Positions 44,346 to 56,664 are shown, numbered from the stretch's first letter. The stretch: 64,000 bases of DNA from Branchiostoma belcheri (GCF_001625305.1 NW_017802791.1:38550-102549), one strand, 5' to 3'. The notes: generated by a model from the letters alone, not told the origin. Numbers and translations are program-made.

Positions 44346-44449
44346 ATTACTTCCAAACTTCAGCCGATCTTGATTGGCTGGCATTCAGGGGTAATGTCGG
44401 GCAAGGTCTTTAGTATTTGACAGGGGCTAGTTAATAACTACTTAGAGTT

Positions 44450-44700
44450 AGATAGATGACTTTATTGCACAACAGTTGTACAGGATACAAAGTATGGCAT
44501 CTACTAACTTAAGTAAGTACATATCAACTACCTTCTAATAAGGCTAACCTAACTAATAAAAAAGTGGGTGGCTAGTATGAGATAGGTTTCAACTTACACA
44601 ATCGTTGGAGGAGTTTCCAATATCCATACAGTCTTTAATATATATCCCTATGTATAGCATGTAGGGGTTGTCACTAGTCAGTATGTATTTAAACGTCTGC
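44450..44700 (-). mobile_element. Possible LINE 3' tail, minus strand
   Basis: GATGACTTTATTGCACAACA followed by ACAGGATACAAAG has the same layout as the other minus-strand tails (17341, 43815). No coding motif found. Confidence 0.4.
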
Positions 44701-45327
44701 TAGATATGCAGTGCCCACTCCACAAAAAGAGAGAATTACCAATAGCGATTAATACACACTACACTGGTGAAGATTATCACTCTTACAACCATTACCGGAT
44801 TTACCTGACATTATTACATACTTTTCATGCGGTGGGTCTCACAGAGACCGGCTCTGCTCTGAAATGAAGAGGAATGAAACAGATTAGGGAGAATTTTCCT
44901 ACAGACGAATTGTCGCTGCCGGGTTTCTGCCTATTTTGGATGTTAAATAAGTCAAGAGGCGAAACTCGTTTGGGTCTTGGAAGCTCAGCGTATTCTGAAT
45001 TTTGTATGGCACGAGCAGGTTTGACTAAGAGCTAGAGGTACTAATTGTGTAAAAAAAAAAGACGCACGGGGTGCTACGGCAGTTTTAATAGAATGTTTTC
45101 TTCACAGAAAAATAGTTTTCAAAAGGCTTTTATAGCAGTGCCATTAAAAGATCTAAAATTAATATCTATCTCACTTTCCTAGCGCCAAAGATAACCAGTA
45201 AGGCACCTTTGTGCAGTACATATATAACACAAATTAAGAAATAGACACCATATCTATAACACTAAACAATAACTGTGGTACAGAAGAAATAATATAAAGT
45301 GTACAACAGAAGTAACCATGATGTATA

Positions 45328-45540
45328 AAGTTAAAACTTTTGATCTAACACAATAAAGTTCTCTCACCTAGAGCTTTCGACCAGTGACTCTGGTCTTCCT
45401 CTGTAGACTGACCCAATGAGGCTTGTCAAGTGGCTTCCTTGAAGTGTGACGTCAACAGTGGGTCAAATGTATCTGGTAGACTATGTCGGCCCTCGTCGCG
45501 GTTCAGTGATGGATAATTGGCCTTGATGTAAATAGCCTCT
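45328..45540 (+). mobile_element. TIR element family T, partial copy
   Basis: AAAACTTTTGATCTAACACA, TCTCACCTAGAGCTTTCGAC, TGACTCTGGTCTTCCTCTGT, GTGACGTCAACAGTGGGTCA and GTCGGCCCTCGTCGCGGTTC match the fuller copy at 48293-48530. The right terminal repeat is missing. Confidence 0.75.
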
Positions 45541-46090
45541 TTCACCCCTCTCAAGAAATAGTCTTGTTAAGTGTCCAAAATCTTGCAGTGTCCAGTGAAA
45601 CAAAATGTTCAGGTGACTCTATATGGATCTGTTGTGACACTTCTGGGCTGGTTGAACCTATAAATGTAAACACAGATAAACTTTTCATGGTAAAATTAAA
45701 ATTAAAAGTAAACTATATTTTCGAACACAATCCCAACGTTTTTGAGCCGGTCATAAAATTGCGGGACGTTTTGAAAGTGCTCAACCCGTCTCTACTAATA
45801 AGGAGGTTGACATTTTTTTCGGCATTGACAATGGGTAAATCCAAATGTCACACTTTTTTGGAAACTAGGGATTAATCCTGCTTCAAACTGGATTGGCTAG
45901 CTGGGTCCTTTTTTATGCCAAGCAACAAGAGTTTGAAATACACAGCATTAAAGACAGGCAATGAGATAGTCTTTGACACCTTCCGGGACCTTATTATTTA
46001 ATTAGACCTGTCAGTGTACCCTCAAACTTCCCTTTGCGGTGAGACGTGTAGACGTGTCTAGCAAACAAATAAACTCTGGAACCACGTGCG
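45541..46090. other. Gene-free stretch
   Basis: A 103-codon ORF (45564-45875) is present but has no recognisable motif, splice context or composition. The 45700-45950 part looks unique. Confidence 0.4.
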
Positions 46091-46094
46091 CACA

Positions 46095-46096
<2 letters not shown>

Positions 46097-46163
<67 letters not shown>

Positions 46164-46193
46164 CGACAACAACACACACACAACACACACACA

Positions 46194-46237
<44 letters not shown>

Positions 46238-46247
46238 CACACACACG
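46097..46247 (+). repeat. (CA)n microsatellite with interruptions
   Basis: Two CA blocks joined by CTACGACAACA and a short AACACAC segment. All ORFs here, on both strands, are artefacts of the dinucleotide. Confidence 0.95.
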
Positions 46248-46249
46248 AA

Positions 46250-47130
46250 ATCATGCTTTTGTAAAAAGTTAACAAGGGCAACATCATACAAAACAAGTGA
46301 GCAACTGATTTTCCTGCGATGTTTTTACGATCCCAGTCGGGGAGTTTAACAACCCTCCAGAGGCTGCTCCTCAGCAATGGGACGGGTCACATGACAGGAA
46401 ATGGCGTCGGACTGACCTGGCTATTCCAGTCCTACTCACTCATACACTGATTGTCAGTCCTATAAAATCCGCTCCTCCCGTCTACACTGATACAAAAAAC
46501 AGGAAATCACACAGCTGCACATTACCGAAAGCGTTTTCCCCAAAGTCCCATTTATTTCGTCATAGATTACCGACCCACAGAAATCAGAGCGGCACACTGT
46601 CCTGTATGGTACCAGCAAATCTCACGCGAAAGCAATTGCCCCAGATTGGGTAATCTTTTAATGCATCATATTATTTGGTTATCTGTTAGTGTATCGTACA
46701 TTTTGTACCCACATGGGATGTCTAGCATGTGTGGATTTATTTGTACAACACTTATCATCTGTAACCATCACTCTTCCCGCTGTGTTTCAAATATTGTTGG
46801 TAATCCCCTCCCAAATTATGTTCGATCGCTTTTTCCTATTTTTACACATGGGAGCATCAACATGGATCTATTTCCTCTATCGGTAAACAAGATAATTTTG
46901 TAAGCTGGTTGAAGTTAGATGTATACAGGAGTTGCATCATGTCTTGTTTTTTTTATTTGACAAACCGATTGTTTTGAAATTGCTTGTTCAATCAGAAAAC
47001 ATTGATGTTTCCAAGGGAATATAAAACACACTGAATAATTAATTAAAAATTGTCAATTTTTCAATCATTCGCTGATGCTGATTTACTGCATGTCACCTAA
47101 ACCACGAAACCAGGCAGAAAGAAACAAGTA
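46250..47130. other. Gene-free stretch
   Basis: 46380-46600 is less AT-rich with Ets-like ACAGGAAATG twice, CAGCTG and TTACCG sites; candidate regulatory DNA. The rest is AT-rich. Confidence 0.35.
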
Positions 47131-47133
47131 GGT

Positions 47134-47416
47134 TTTATTAAAGGCATCCAAATGCAATTTTATTTCAGGACGGCAGTCAACAATATTTTGGATGAGGAAA
47201 AAGAGATGTTGGCATTTACTGCCATTTCTTAGCAAATCTTTGTCATCATTTTTACTACCTCCCAAAAACCAGCCGCTTTCTGTCAACTGCATCGCATTTT
47301 TACATACCTTACAGACAACAGTATGCTATTGATTTAACTTAATGCATTAAAAGAATGACCAGGAAACTTGACTTTGAGGAAACAGTCTTGTGGTCCTGAA
47401 ATTGCATTGGATGCCT
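47134..47416. mobile_element. MITE, ~283 bp, ~18-bp TIRs
   Basis: AGGCATCCAAATGCAATTTTA on the left and AAATTGCATTGGATGCCTTA on the right are inverted. Internal blocks are shared with 33540-34075. No ORF of substance. Confidence 0.75.
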
Positions 47417-48250
47417 TACATAAGGAACGACAAATCTTAGCAACTTTGTTGGTATGAACACAAAGTTAGGATGTGGATCTGTGTCTTTGAAGCTTAAGAT
47501 TTATTGTTGTTCCATATGTAGAGACAGTGCAGGCAAAAGACCCGGTTTATGAATAGATTCTGTCATACTGTATTTTATTGCTGGTCGACTTTACGAGGTG
47601 CGGTGGAGCACTGGTGACCGAATGGTTTGGTTTCACACCAAGGCCCATTTATTTTCCTCCACAAAGAGTCGTTCAACTTTTGCATATTCTTGGTGAAAGC
47701 AACGCTGGTCAACACTAATACTGATATTGTTACCTTCGTCAAGAAGGTTATGTGTTATCTATAGGTACACGAGGGGTTGAAGTTGTTGTTTTATTTCAAT
47801 CGGTTATAACTCGGGGTGTGGTGCATGTATCCCTATGATACTTGGTAGGTAGATGGGGTTGGAAAATGAAGGCCAAGGTCAATTTTTGCTAAGTCAAGTA
47901 CCAAAAAATAATGATTTTTTTCAATAATTTTCATAATTTTCAGGTTTTAACTTAATGCAAACTTGACCATATCATATCCACAGATTTCATAATATGGATA
48001 AATTAACATGAAAACAACTAAATTTGATTTATCATGATGAACGACTATGATTATTCATACAACTTCATACTTTCATGAGTTTGGCACAGATAGTAAATCA
48101 TAATTGTTGTACATTGTACTATTATCAATACATAGTATATAACACTATACTGTTATTATTTTTTGTTGACGTAATGTGCAATTTACTACCTGTTGTTATA
48201 CATACTTGTTAAGTTCTCTGAAATAATTCTGATATACAACAACATTTAAA
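47417..48250. other. Gene-free AT-rich stretch
   Basis: No exon or clear repeat. The 47740-47900 phrase GGTTATAACTCGGGGTGTGG may belong to another repeat; not seen twice here. Confidence 0.4.
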
Positions 48251-48255
48251 CCATA

Positions 48256-48532
48256 CTATCATGAAAGTTCATCTGTGTTAGTAGTTACATGTTTAAAGTT
48301 GAAACTTTTGGTCCAACACAAAAAATTCTCTCACCTAGAGCTTTCAACCAGTCACTCTGGTCTTCCTCAGTAGACTGACCCAGTGAAGCTGCTTGTCACC
48401 TGGATTGTTTGAAATGTGACGTCAACACTGGGTCAAAGGTATCTGGTAGACGATGTCGGCCCCCGTCGCGGTTCAATGTAGGGTGATGGGCCCTGATGTG
48501 TTGGACCAAAAGTTTTAACTTTAAACATTTAA
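48256..48532. mobile_element. TIR element family T, fuller copy
   Basis: TTTAAAGTTGAAACTTTTGG, TCCAACACA (48293-48321) and its complement TGTTGGACCAAAAGTTTTAA, CTTTAAA (48500-48526) flank the CCTAGAGCTTTCAACCAG / GACGTCAACACTGGGTCAAA body. Left of it, CATGAAAGTTCATCTGTGTT and AGTAGTTACATG occur inverted at 20285-20320. Confidence 0.8.
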
Positions 48533-50000
48533 ACCAGATTGTTAGAGGGATTCCTAGTTCTCCTTTCGCCTGTCTTTCATGTGTAGTTTGAAATCCATCT
48601 GGCTAATTATGCTAGTGGGAAAAACGTTTGGATTTCTCAGTCTATGTACAATCAGGCACTGATAGAATGTGTTCCTACTGCTTCTTTATATGAATGAATG
48701 AATGAATGAACGAAGGAAGGAATGTTTGTTAACGTGTCATTGCGACCATACGCCGCCCAGCCCATATAGGCTTATAAGACACCGACAGTTATAAATTCAT
48801 AACTCAAAAGGTACAGAGAGTCAGAATCAGATATAACATAAATTATAACTTAACATAATATATAAGTAAATAGATACAGGAAATTAAATTAAGTAGTACT
48901 GGTCATAATGCAGAAATCAAATCAAATATAACATAGGTGATAAATAATAATAATTTAGGTCCAACCAAAATTGATATTGTATAAAAGTAACAAGAGGTAA
49001 CTGTAACATGACTGGTACATACACAGAACCAACTTAACAGAAAAGTGAACATTATATGTTATACTTATAGATGGACAGAAACTTATCAGACTCCGTGCAG
49101 GTGTTTCCTAGCGGTTCTTCTATCAAGGCTACTTATCCAAAGCTCCAAAGCTCCAATAGTTCCCGTTATTTAGTACTATAAAACATTTTAAAGATTCCCT
49201 CTCCAAACGCTTGTTGAATGTATGCTTATAATTCAATTTCAAGAAATGTAATTTTCTTGAGATTGATGAAATAGTGTATGGAATCACGAAAAGCTATTTT
49301 CTTGCACAAAAGGTGGCGACTTATAAGTTGCAGTCCAGTCAAGCAGTACATCCATGGACTTTGTGTTGATTCGACGTTATAATCTACTACCAAAAAAGTT
49401 GCCTTCGGGGGGTGATCTCTCCTACGAAGTTATAAATGGCGACGTCTCTTTCAACGAAGATGAATCCGCTTTACATTGTCCACTATTATCCCATAGCGCG
49501 GCGGCGGGCTACATACAGAAATCGATTCTCTCTCTATGTGAAACGGAAAGCCATCTCTCTTTTCTCGGGGATTTAATTACGGCAGCAGCCCTGAAATCTT
49601 CTGATAGAATTCTTTATACTCGTATTACTTACAGTCATCTTATCGGGGTCGGGATGGCAATAGGTATGACGTACCCCCTGTAAGAGCAAATTAACGTCAC
49701 ATCAGCAGAGCATCGATTTTTGATTAGTAATGGGACCAGGAGTTTGTCTACTGAATGATGCATAACCTCTGAAAAGAAGGCTATTTTGTAAAGGTCCCGG
49801 CGCGTGTGTTCTCTAGCTCCTACTCAGGCTAAGTCTGCGGTGGTTAAGCCCGTAGAATGCTTAAACACTGACGCGGGTTTGAGTCGTTTAGACCCGCCGG
49901 CGGTGTGAGGGGAGAGCCTGGTCCCATGGCGGTTGATGAGGAAGTTGACTGAAAGCACCTGCCTGTACAGCCTGTATAGGTGAGTACGGCACGCACGCAC
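48533..50000. other. Gene-free stretch
   Basis: (GAAT)n at 48692-48712. 48715-48960 resembles a minus-strand LINE tail (GAACGAAGGAAGGAATGTTT, then GCCGCCCAGCCC) without coding proof. 49354-49683 has a 109-codon plus-strand ORF in a GC-richer, apparently unique island (CTATTATCCCATAGCGCGGC); no family is recognised and I would not call it a gene. Confidence 0.4.
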
Positions 50001-50004
50001 GGGG

Positions 50005-50270
50005 CTTAAAGCTGCATTATGTAACATTAGGAAAATACAAAAAGTAAATTTTCTGACCATTTCAAAGTAAGTTGTGTCAATCCACTGGAAAAATGCGTCA
50101 TCCAAGAAGTGGAGGTGCTAAATATTACACCATGCCGGTTGGTTTTTAGAAGCTGGAAACACAGCTGTTAGACATGTTTACATTCTGGTATTTTGTGGTG
50201 GCACCACAAACTGATTGCGCCTCGTGTGGGCTGTTTTGGCGCCAACTATAAATGTCAGAATGCACGTTTC
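50005..50270 (+). mobile_element. Repeat family R, copy 3
   Basis: AAAGCTGCATTATGTAACAT, CAAAAAGTAAATTTTCTGAC, GCTGGAAACACAGCTGTTAG, ACATGTTTACATTCTGGTAT, TTTGTGGTGGCACCACAAAC and TATAAATGTCAGAATGCAC match the copies at 23040 and 57755. Confidence 0.75.
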
Positions 50271-50592
50271 AGGCAACTCGCATTCTTTACTTGTTCATTT
50301 CTAATAGCTTGTCACATTTGAAAGGCTTGGACAAGACTTCTTTCATATCTCCACCACAACGTAAAAGAAACTAAGCAAAAGTTTTGACTTTGTTTTTTAA
50401 ACTAGTCATGAAACTTGGAAGTTCTGTAAACCATGGTATGTGACGGAGGGTTTTTTTTAATTGTTTTGTATTATTGATAACGGTTTAATTTAGTTACATT
50501 GTTATGTTAGAGGGTATTAGGAATACGACGGCCAAATATCCAATATCTCGAATCCATTTAAGATGACTTTCGATGTTTACATTTGACTTTAA

Positions 50593-51579
50593 CCCTCAAC
50601 AGTACACCTTCCCGGACTGATTAATCTGTACACCTGGGGTCCACGCGGACCCCAGAACAGTTTTTTGCTAATTTTTAGAAATTATCAACATGCTACCAGC
50701 TCAATTGTGTTGCAAACTGATGTGGGAACGTCTGTGTCCACATTACATACAAAAATCATACATTTTGAACTTTTTCTATTTTTTGGTGAAGAAAAGAAGA
50801 CAAGAAGAAATACCCGATTTTTAAACCCATTTCAGCCTGAAGGGGCTTTTGAGGCCCAACTTTGATCTCAGATAGCGGCTACACGGCTTGCGCTAGAAGT
50901 ATCAAATTTGGAGACCTTTCCTAAAATGTCTCTGGCAAAAAGTTCATATTAGTTTAATACTAGTAAGTTGATGTTTTTTTGTGTTGCCATGGCAACGGGT
51001 TTCTAGCAGGCAGTTTTTTTTAAAATAGAAGTAATTTTGGTTTAAACATAAAAATTTTCTGAGTTTTATATTAAATTACACTTCTTTTCCAACATTAATA
51101 ACATCTTACATAATTAAATATAAGTTAAATCATTTAATATGCATAGAATATGCTAATTTGATGACGTCATTGGTCAAAATCCAATAAGGCGGACTATATT
51201 ATTAGCTCTGACGTCATATGACGAAATAATTACACCAAAGTTATTAAAATTTAATTCTATTACTACACCATTCTCTGAAAACTTGGTAGACATACGATTA
51301 TTGCATAAAAACATATAAAAACGGAAATAAGGTAATGTATAAGAACGCCAGTGTATCCATTATGATCGAAAGCCGGCTGGGGTCCGCGCGGACCCCAAAA
51401 GAAAATCAGATATAATTTTTTTATAAACGGTAGAAACGGATTTTTCTGCACTGTATTGAGAGACAACTTTGTGGGTGACAATTACCTAAAATTTCAGAAA
51501 AAAATCTTTAGAAACAAAAAAGATATTACAGAATATATAGTGCTGGGGTCCGCGCGGATCCCAGGTGTACTGTTTAGGG
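50593..51579. mobile_element. Complete non-autonomous piggyBac-like element, 987 bp
   Basis: TTAA at 50589-50592 and 51580-51583. Ends CCCTCAACAGTACACCT and the complement of CCCTAAACAGTACACCT. No ORF. The palindrome GGGGTCC.CGCGGACCCC occurs three times (50637, 51379, 51545, the last with one change). Contains the RFX palindrome (50983-50996) and TGACGTCA (51162, 51209). The middle, 50865-51200, is homologous to 31000-31330 of the other element although the ends differ. Confidence 0.9.
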
Positions 51580-51872
51580 TTAAATATGTGATCTGATTGT
51601 ACATTGGTTCGTAATTCAGCTTTTAATTGCGACTAACCAATAAAACCATCTTATATTTAGTTGAATTGTTTTTGTACGTGGAACAGGCATATTTGTAGTC
51701 GTGTAACCATTTATCAAATATGTTTACAACTTCTACACGTGTATTTAGGCATTATGGCACTAGCTGAGGGTCTGTTATTGCACGACGACATACAATCTAC
51801 GCAATGCACAACTTATTAGCGACACTTTGATACTGAACGACAAAATAAGGATAAATGTGGCCATTGCGATTA

Positions 51873-52135
51873 GAGTACCAGAGTTATCAACCAAGGATTG
51901 AGGTGTTCTAGCATCATTATTTCCTAGAACTATCGCAGTGTGGATCTCACTGTCACCAAGTACAGTAGGGGCATTGTCATTAGATAGCTTTAAACAATGT
52001 CTAGAGTTAGGTGTTGAAGGGTTAGGCGTAACAAGTCGATCGGCGTAATGTAGCCAGCTGCCGCCGCGCCACGTGCATGCGAAGCTGGTGTTTTACGCCG
52101 AAGGACTGTTATACCGGTTATACAGATGCAGCTTC
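51873..52135 (+). mobile_element. LINE 3' end, CR1/Jockey-like
   Basis: CAGAGTTATCAACCAAGGAT, CCTAGAACTATCGCAG, GGGGCATTGTCATTAGATAG and CTTTAAACAATG follow the same order as 27730-27860. The tail GCTGCCGCCGCGCCACGTGC, TTACGCCGAAGG, then TATACCGGTTATACAGATGC matches 25025-25095. Coding frame broken. Confidence 0.8.
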
Positions 52136-52335
52136 AGATAGATGGAACAATTGGTTTCCAGAGATTTGCATATTCCTGTCAAATGAATGCACAAATGACG
52201 GTGGTGGTCCTAGAGAATAATTTGTTTCCATTGTGTTCAAAACCACGCTTTGGCAGACGTTAGTGACTGTGAATTAAGTGGACCCCTTGTCCCTTATGTA
52301 TACTTGACATTTCACTCAAAACATCCATTTCCGCT

Positions 52336-53437
52336 CAGTGGTTAGGAAGAAAACCTCTATAAAACGTTTTTAGAAAATGTGAACTTGAGCATGGCTATCT
52401 TCAACCCACGCAAATGGGTATGTGTAAGGTGTAGTAGCAGCGTGCTCTCCTTGTACCAGTCCTATACAATTCGGCACCTGACATGTCTATATAGTCCGGA
52501 CTCCATGTTTTGCTCAATAGTTAGGAAAAAAACCTCTATAAAACGTTTTTAGAGAATGTGAACGAGAGCATGGCTATCTTCAACCCACGCAAATGGGTAT
52601 GTGTAAGGTGTAGTAATAGCGTACTCTCCTTGTACCAGTCCTATACAATTCTCCACCTCGGCACCTGGCATGTCTATATAGTCCGGACTCTATGTTTTGC
52701 CCAATGGTTAGGAAGAAAACCTCTATAAAACGTTTTTAGAAAATGTGAACTTGAGCATGGCTATCTTCAACCAACGCAAATGGGTATGTGTAAGGTGTAG
52801 TAATAGCGTACTCTCCTTGTACCAGTCCTATACAATTCGCCACCTTGGCACCTGACATGTCTATATAGCCGGGGACTCATATTTTGCTCAATGATTAGGA
52901 AGAAAACCTCTATAAAACGTTTTTACAAAATGTGAACTAGAGCATGGCTATCTACAACCCACGCGAATGGATATGTGTAAGGTGTAGTAATAGCGTGCTC
53001 TCCTTGTACCAGTCCTACAATTCGGCACCTGACATGTCTATATAGGCCGGACTCCATGTTTTGCTCAGTGGTTAGGAAGAAAACCTCTATAAAACGTTTT
53101 TAGAAAATGTGAACAAGAGCATGGCTATCTTAAACCCACGCGAATGGACATGTGTAAGGTGTAGTAGCAGCGTGCTCTCCTTGTACCAGTCCTATACAAT
53201 TCACCACCACGGTACCTGACAATTCTATAGTCCAGACTCCATGTTTTACTCAATGGTTAGGAAGAAAACCTCTATAAAAGGTTTTTACAAAATGTGAACA
53301 AGAGCATGGCTATCTTCAACCCACGCGAATGGACATGTGTAAGGTGTAGTAATAGCGTGCTCTCCTTGTACCAGTCCTATACAATTCGCGGCCTCGGCAC
53401 CTGACACATCAATAGGCCGGACTCCATGTTTTGCAGG
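52336..53437 (+). repeat. ~180-bp tandem satellite, 6 units
   Basis: GTTAGGAAGAAAACCTCTAT starts near 52341, 52520, 52707, 52892, 53071 and 53246 (periods about 175-187). Each unit has AAAACGTTTTTAGAAAATGT, GAGCATGGCTATCTTCAACC, CACGC, GTGTAAGGTGTAGTA, GCGTGCTCTCCTTGTACCAG and GGACTCCATGTTTTGCTC. Units differ in a few bases and small indels. No ORF. Confidence 0.9.
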
Positions 53438-53689
53438 CTATCTCCCAGGCGCAGGTGGCGAGGTTAGACGGCCACTATTACTGGATAATGAGGACGCTAT
53501 AACTACAGTGTAATAATGTCTCGAAACAGCGTTTATTACAAGGCTCCATTTAAATTCACGGGTTTCCATCCTGTGAAAATGATGGGGGGTATAATAGACT
53601 GAGCCCGGAGTAGGATGTGGGTATCACGGAGTGCTGGTTCTCTCACTCAAACAAGCTCAGAAAAACCATCTGATAAATGAACCTAGCAC

Positions 53690-54015
53690 CCTGTAGTAGT
53701 TTCATTTAGTGTTTTTCTCTTATTTTAACTCATACCAATTATTATCATTATCATTATTGCGCTGTATTTATAACTTACATTACCTTATTCATTGCCATTA
53801 ATTTATACCGTACATTATTTGATTATCCTTACTGTATTATTTCCATTTTCTATTATATTATTTCAATTTATTGATTATATTTAATTTTGTATAGTTAAGA
53901 GGACGAGGGCCTTGTATAAGCATTCCGTGCTTCTCCCCTCCTCCTGCACCTGTTTTATCCTTGTTTTGTATTATTATTGTCTGTTTTGTTTATGTGCAAA
54001 CCAATAATATCAAAT
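53690..54015 (+). mobile_element. Probable LINE 3' tail
   Basis: GAGGACGAGGGCCTTGTATA, AGCATTCCGTGCTTCTCCCC and then CCAATAATATCAAATCAAAT: a typical layout of an invertebrate non-LTR 3' UTR ending in a short simple repeat. No coding part. Confidence 0.55.
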
Positions 54016-56660
54016 CAAATCACGGAGTACAGGTTACTGAGGGTTAGTTTTCACGTACCGGTGTCGTGTGAGGAGAGATGCTCCAAAGAAGTACATCATG
54101 CCGCATTCAATTACCACTGAAATCTACCTGGTTTCCTTCTATTGATTTTTATTCATCTTTCCTCCTACAAAATCCAGGTGACTGACCTAAAATGATGACA
54201 GTCAGTTTATGTTACGTTTAAAAATACAAGATTGAACAAAGGATCATGATGACAGTGTGTTTTTGAATGGAAAGAAAATCAATCCCTTTATTAAAAGATC
54301 ATTGCGTTACAATTGTTCTTGACAACATAATCTTTTTCTGAATTACTAAGTCGTGCAGGCAGCATGAAAGCTTTAGTCTTTCTCTGTAATACATAAAGGC
54401 AAACAAGGTAAGGGGCTTATCTTTGTCTTTGATACTAGGGATTTTTATAGAATACCCACAATCTTGAATATCTTGACTTGAAGACAAGTGGTATTGACTG
54501 GATCAAACTTGATATTTGCTCCTTCTATTTCTGTGTGATTCGATATAGCTAGATCCTCATGATAAATGCCTGGCAAGTTCTGCTTCGGGGTAAAAAAAAA
54601 CTGATGGCTTGGACAAGAAGCTGAAACTGTTATGCAATCATGTGCAGTATCGCTATACCTGTCATATTTCACTGAATCCGACTATTTTCCTTCAGTTCTT
54701 TTTTTATTACACAGCATAATGAGTAATAAACGCAGTGATGTACAACTCTAGCAAATTGCTCATTCTAGTCTTATAACTAACAAAGACGAACATAATCAAT
54801 AACAAATGAAATAGCAAATTAAATAGCAAAACAGCAAATATGAGTTCCAAAATGAAACAAATATGTGATTTTTTATACGCAGTTTTCCTTAAAGTTGTAG
54901 AAATGATTGCGTTTTTCTTCACATTAAACAGCTACAGTCAGGTCATAAATGATGCATCTACAGACATCAGTCCGTTTGAAAGGTTTGCTTTATAATCAGT
55001 CATTCAAGTGAAGAATTAAGACGCCATTCAAAGTGCCGCGAGAGGCAAGGTAAAGGACGAAAGGACGGGATTGACATTTTGGCCTCCCATTTGGCCTCAT
55101 CAACGTCTTCATGTATACCTTTCGGCCTCGACAATGCGCCCCAAGGGAGAGCAGGCTTGCCACTCTTTCCTATAGCTAGATTCTTTTATTTTGTTTTCGA
55201 CCCTCATTTTTTTTTCAAACATTACCTGTGATGTAATAGCAACCTCCAACATAGCTACTATAGTCTTTGGATCTCATATTACACAAGACACAATGAAATG
55301 TACACATTTTGCATTGAAAAAGTACATGCCCTACCCGATCGTTATATACTTGATGACACTGCACTTCCTAACGTCGGTTTCAGGCGGCAGTCTGTCTCTC
55401 CATACGTTTTCATTAATTCCTTATTAACCCCATAAAAACTTTACACATTAGATAATACATGCTTAATACACACAAAAAACAACAACATAAAAACAACCAT
55501 AAAAGAAAAACTAGCTGCACAGTAGACCGTAGGTGTACGTTGTCATTTATTCCCCTGTCTTGAATTTCTTGACAAATTCCGCTGTACGCTGACCAGATTA
55601 TTCTCAAATGTACGTGATACCGTAAGTCTGGTGTATTCTCCACAGGCCGGACACCCTATTTTTCTACTTCCTTATCCTAAACCTTCGAACAAAACAATAC
55701 GATAGACCGATTGATGTTGCGAAGATTTCACCTTTCACAAAAGATGGAATACTGTGATTGCGGGATGGTCAATAATTCAGGTAGACGGCAATCCGGTAAC
55801 ATTTCACGGCAAATCTCGCTGGTCTATAGGCCTCACAATACCGCCCTTTGTCATGTCATAGTCAACAATGTATGTTAGGATCCCCGTAATCCAGGGTATA
55901 TTCGTGATTACTACGTAGTATGTCATCCGAGAAAGAAAGAAAAGTACGGGTTAATGTTTACAGATAACGCTTATGGTGAGACTAACGGGTGTTCATTGTT
56001 GGGGCTTACGGATCTACCAAATTTCAGGAAAGCAGGCGTCATACTGTCGTGTATGTCTCTCACTGGGTCTACATCATCATAGGCTTAAATGTTAGCATTG
56101 AGCTAGACTATACATCACTAACAACACAACAACTACGAGTTAGCTAGAACATATGGATCATCAAAGGAGATGGAATTTGTGCTCTGCGCCATATCCTATC
56201 TTTAAGCATAACTTATAACATGCATAAAGGAATACGAGAGGAAAGAAAGAAAATCTTTACGCAGGTATTACGGTTTGCGTAAAGAATGGGTCTTGTGCAG
56301 CGGTTATTTGGAAATATATGTATTTTTTTATTATTTCTGTGAGAGAATGTATTTGTTTGGTTTCTATACTTCAAGGATGCATGAGGTTCAATTTTTGAAA
56401 GTTAATTTTTTTCATGATGAATCACAAAAAAATGTGCATACGTACGGTACACTTGAAACATGATCTATCGGCTTTGACGTTGGCAGGGGGAATACGGTTA
56501 CTCATCCTGGACAGCGATAAATATTTCAGAAGCCATAACGACTCGTACGTCAGTTCCAGCGGACTCACCTGGGTCAGTCTTTACAGGTGTGTGCCAGCCG
56601 TGACCGCAAGTCATCATGCATTCGTGACTGAAACAGGTTTTTCTGCATGGCACCTCATAT
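54016..56660. other. Gene-free stretch
   Basis: No exon, RNA gene or clear repeat. 55020-55160 is a small GC-richer unique segment. ORFs are short and scattered over both strands. Confidence 0.45.
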
Positions 56661-56664
56661 ATCA

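Noticed and set aside
45564..45875. 103-codon ORF with Cys/His-like residues (CCDTSG)
   Set aside because: I looked for a PHD-like LINE ORF1 motif, but the cysteine spacing does not fit and no other support exists.
45994..46377. Long ORFs on both strands encoding His/Thr or Cys/Val repeats
   Set aside because: They are translations of the (CA)n microsatellite.
52336..53437. CRISPR-like array
   Set aside because: The whole ~180-bp unit is repeated; there are no short repeats with unique spacers, and the DNA is eukaryotic.
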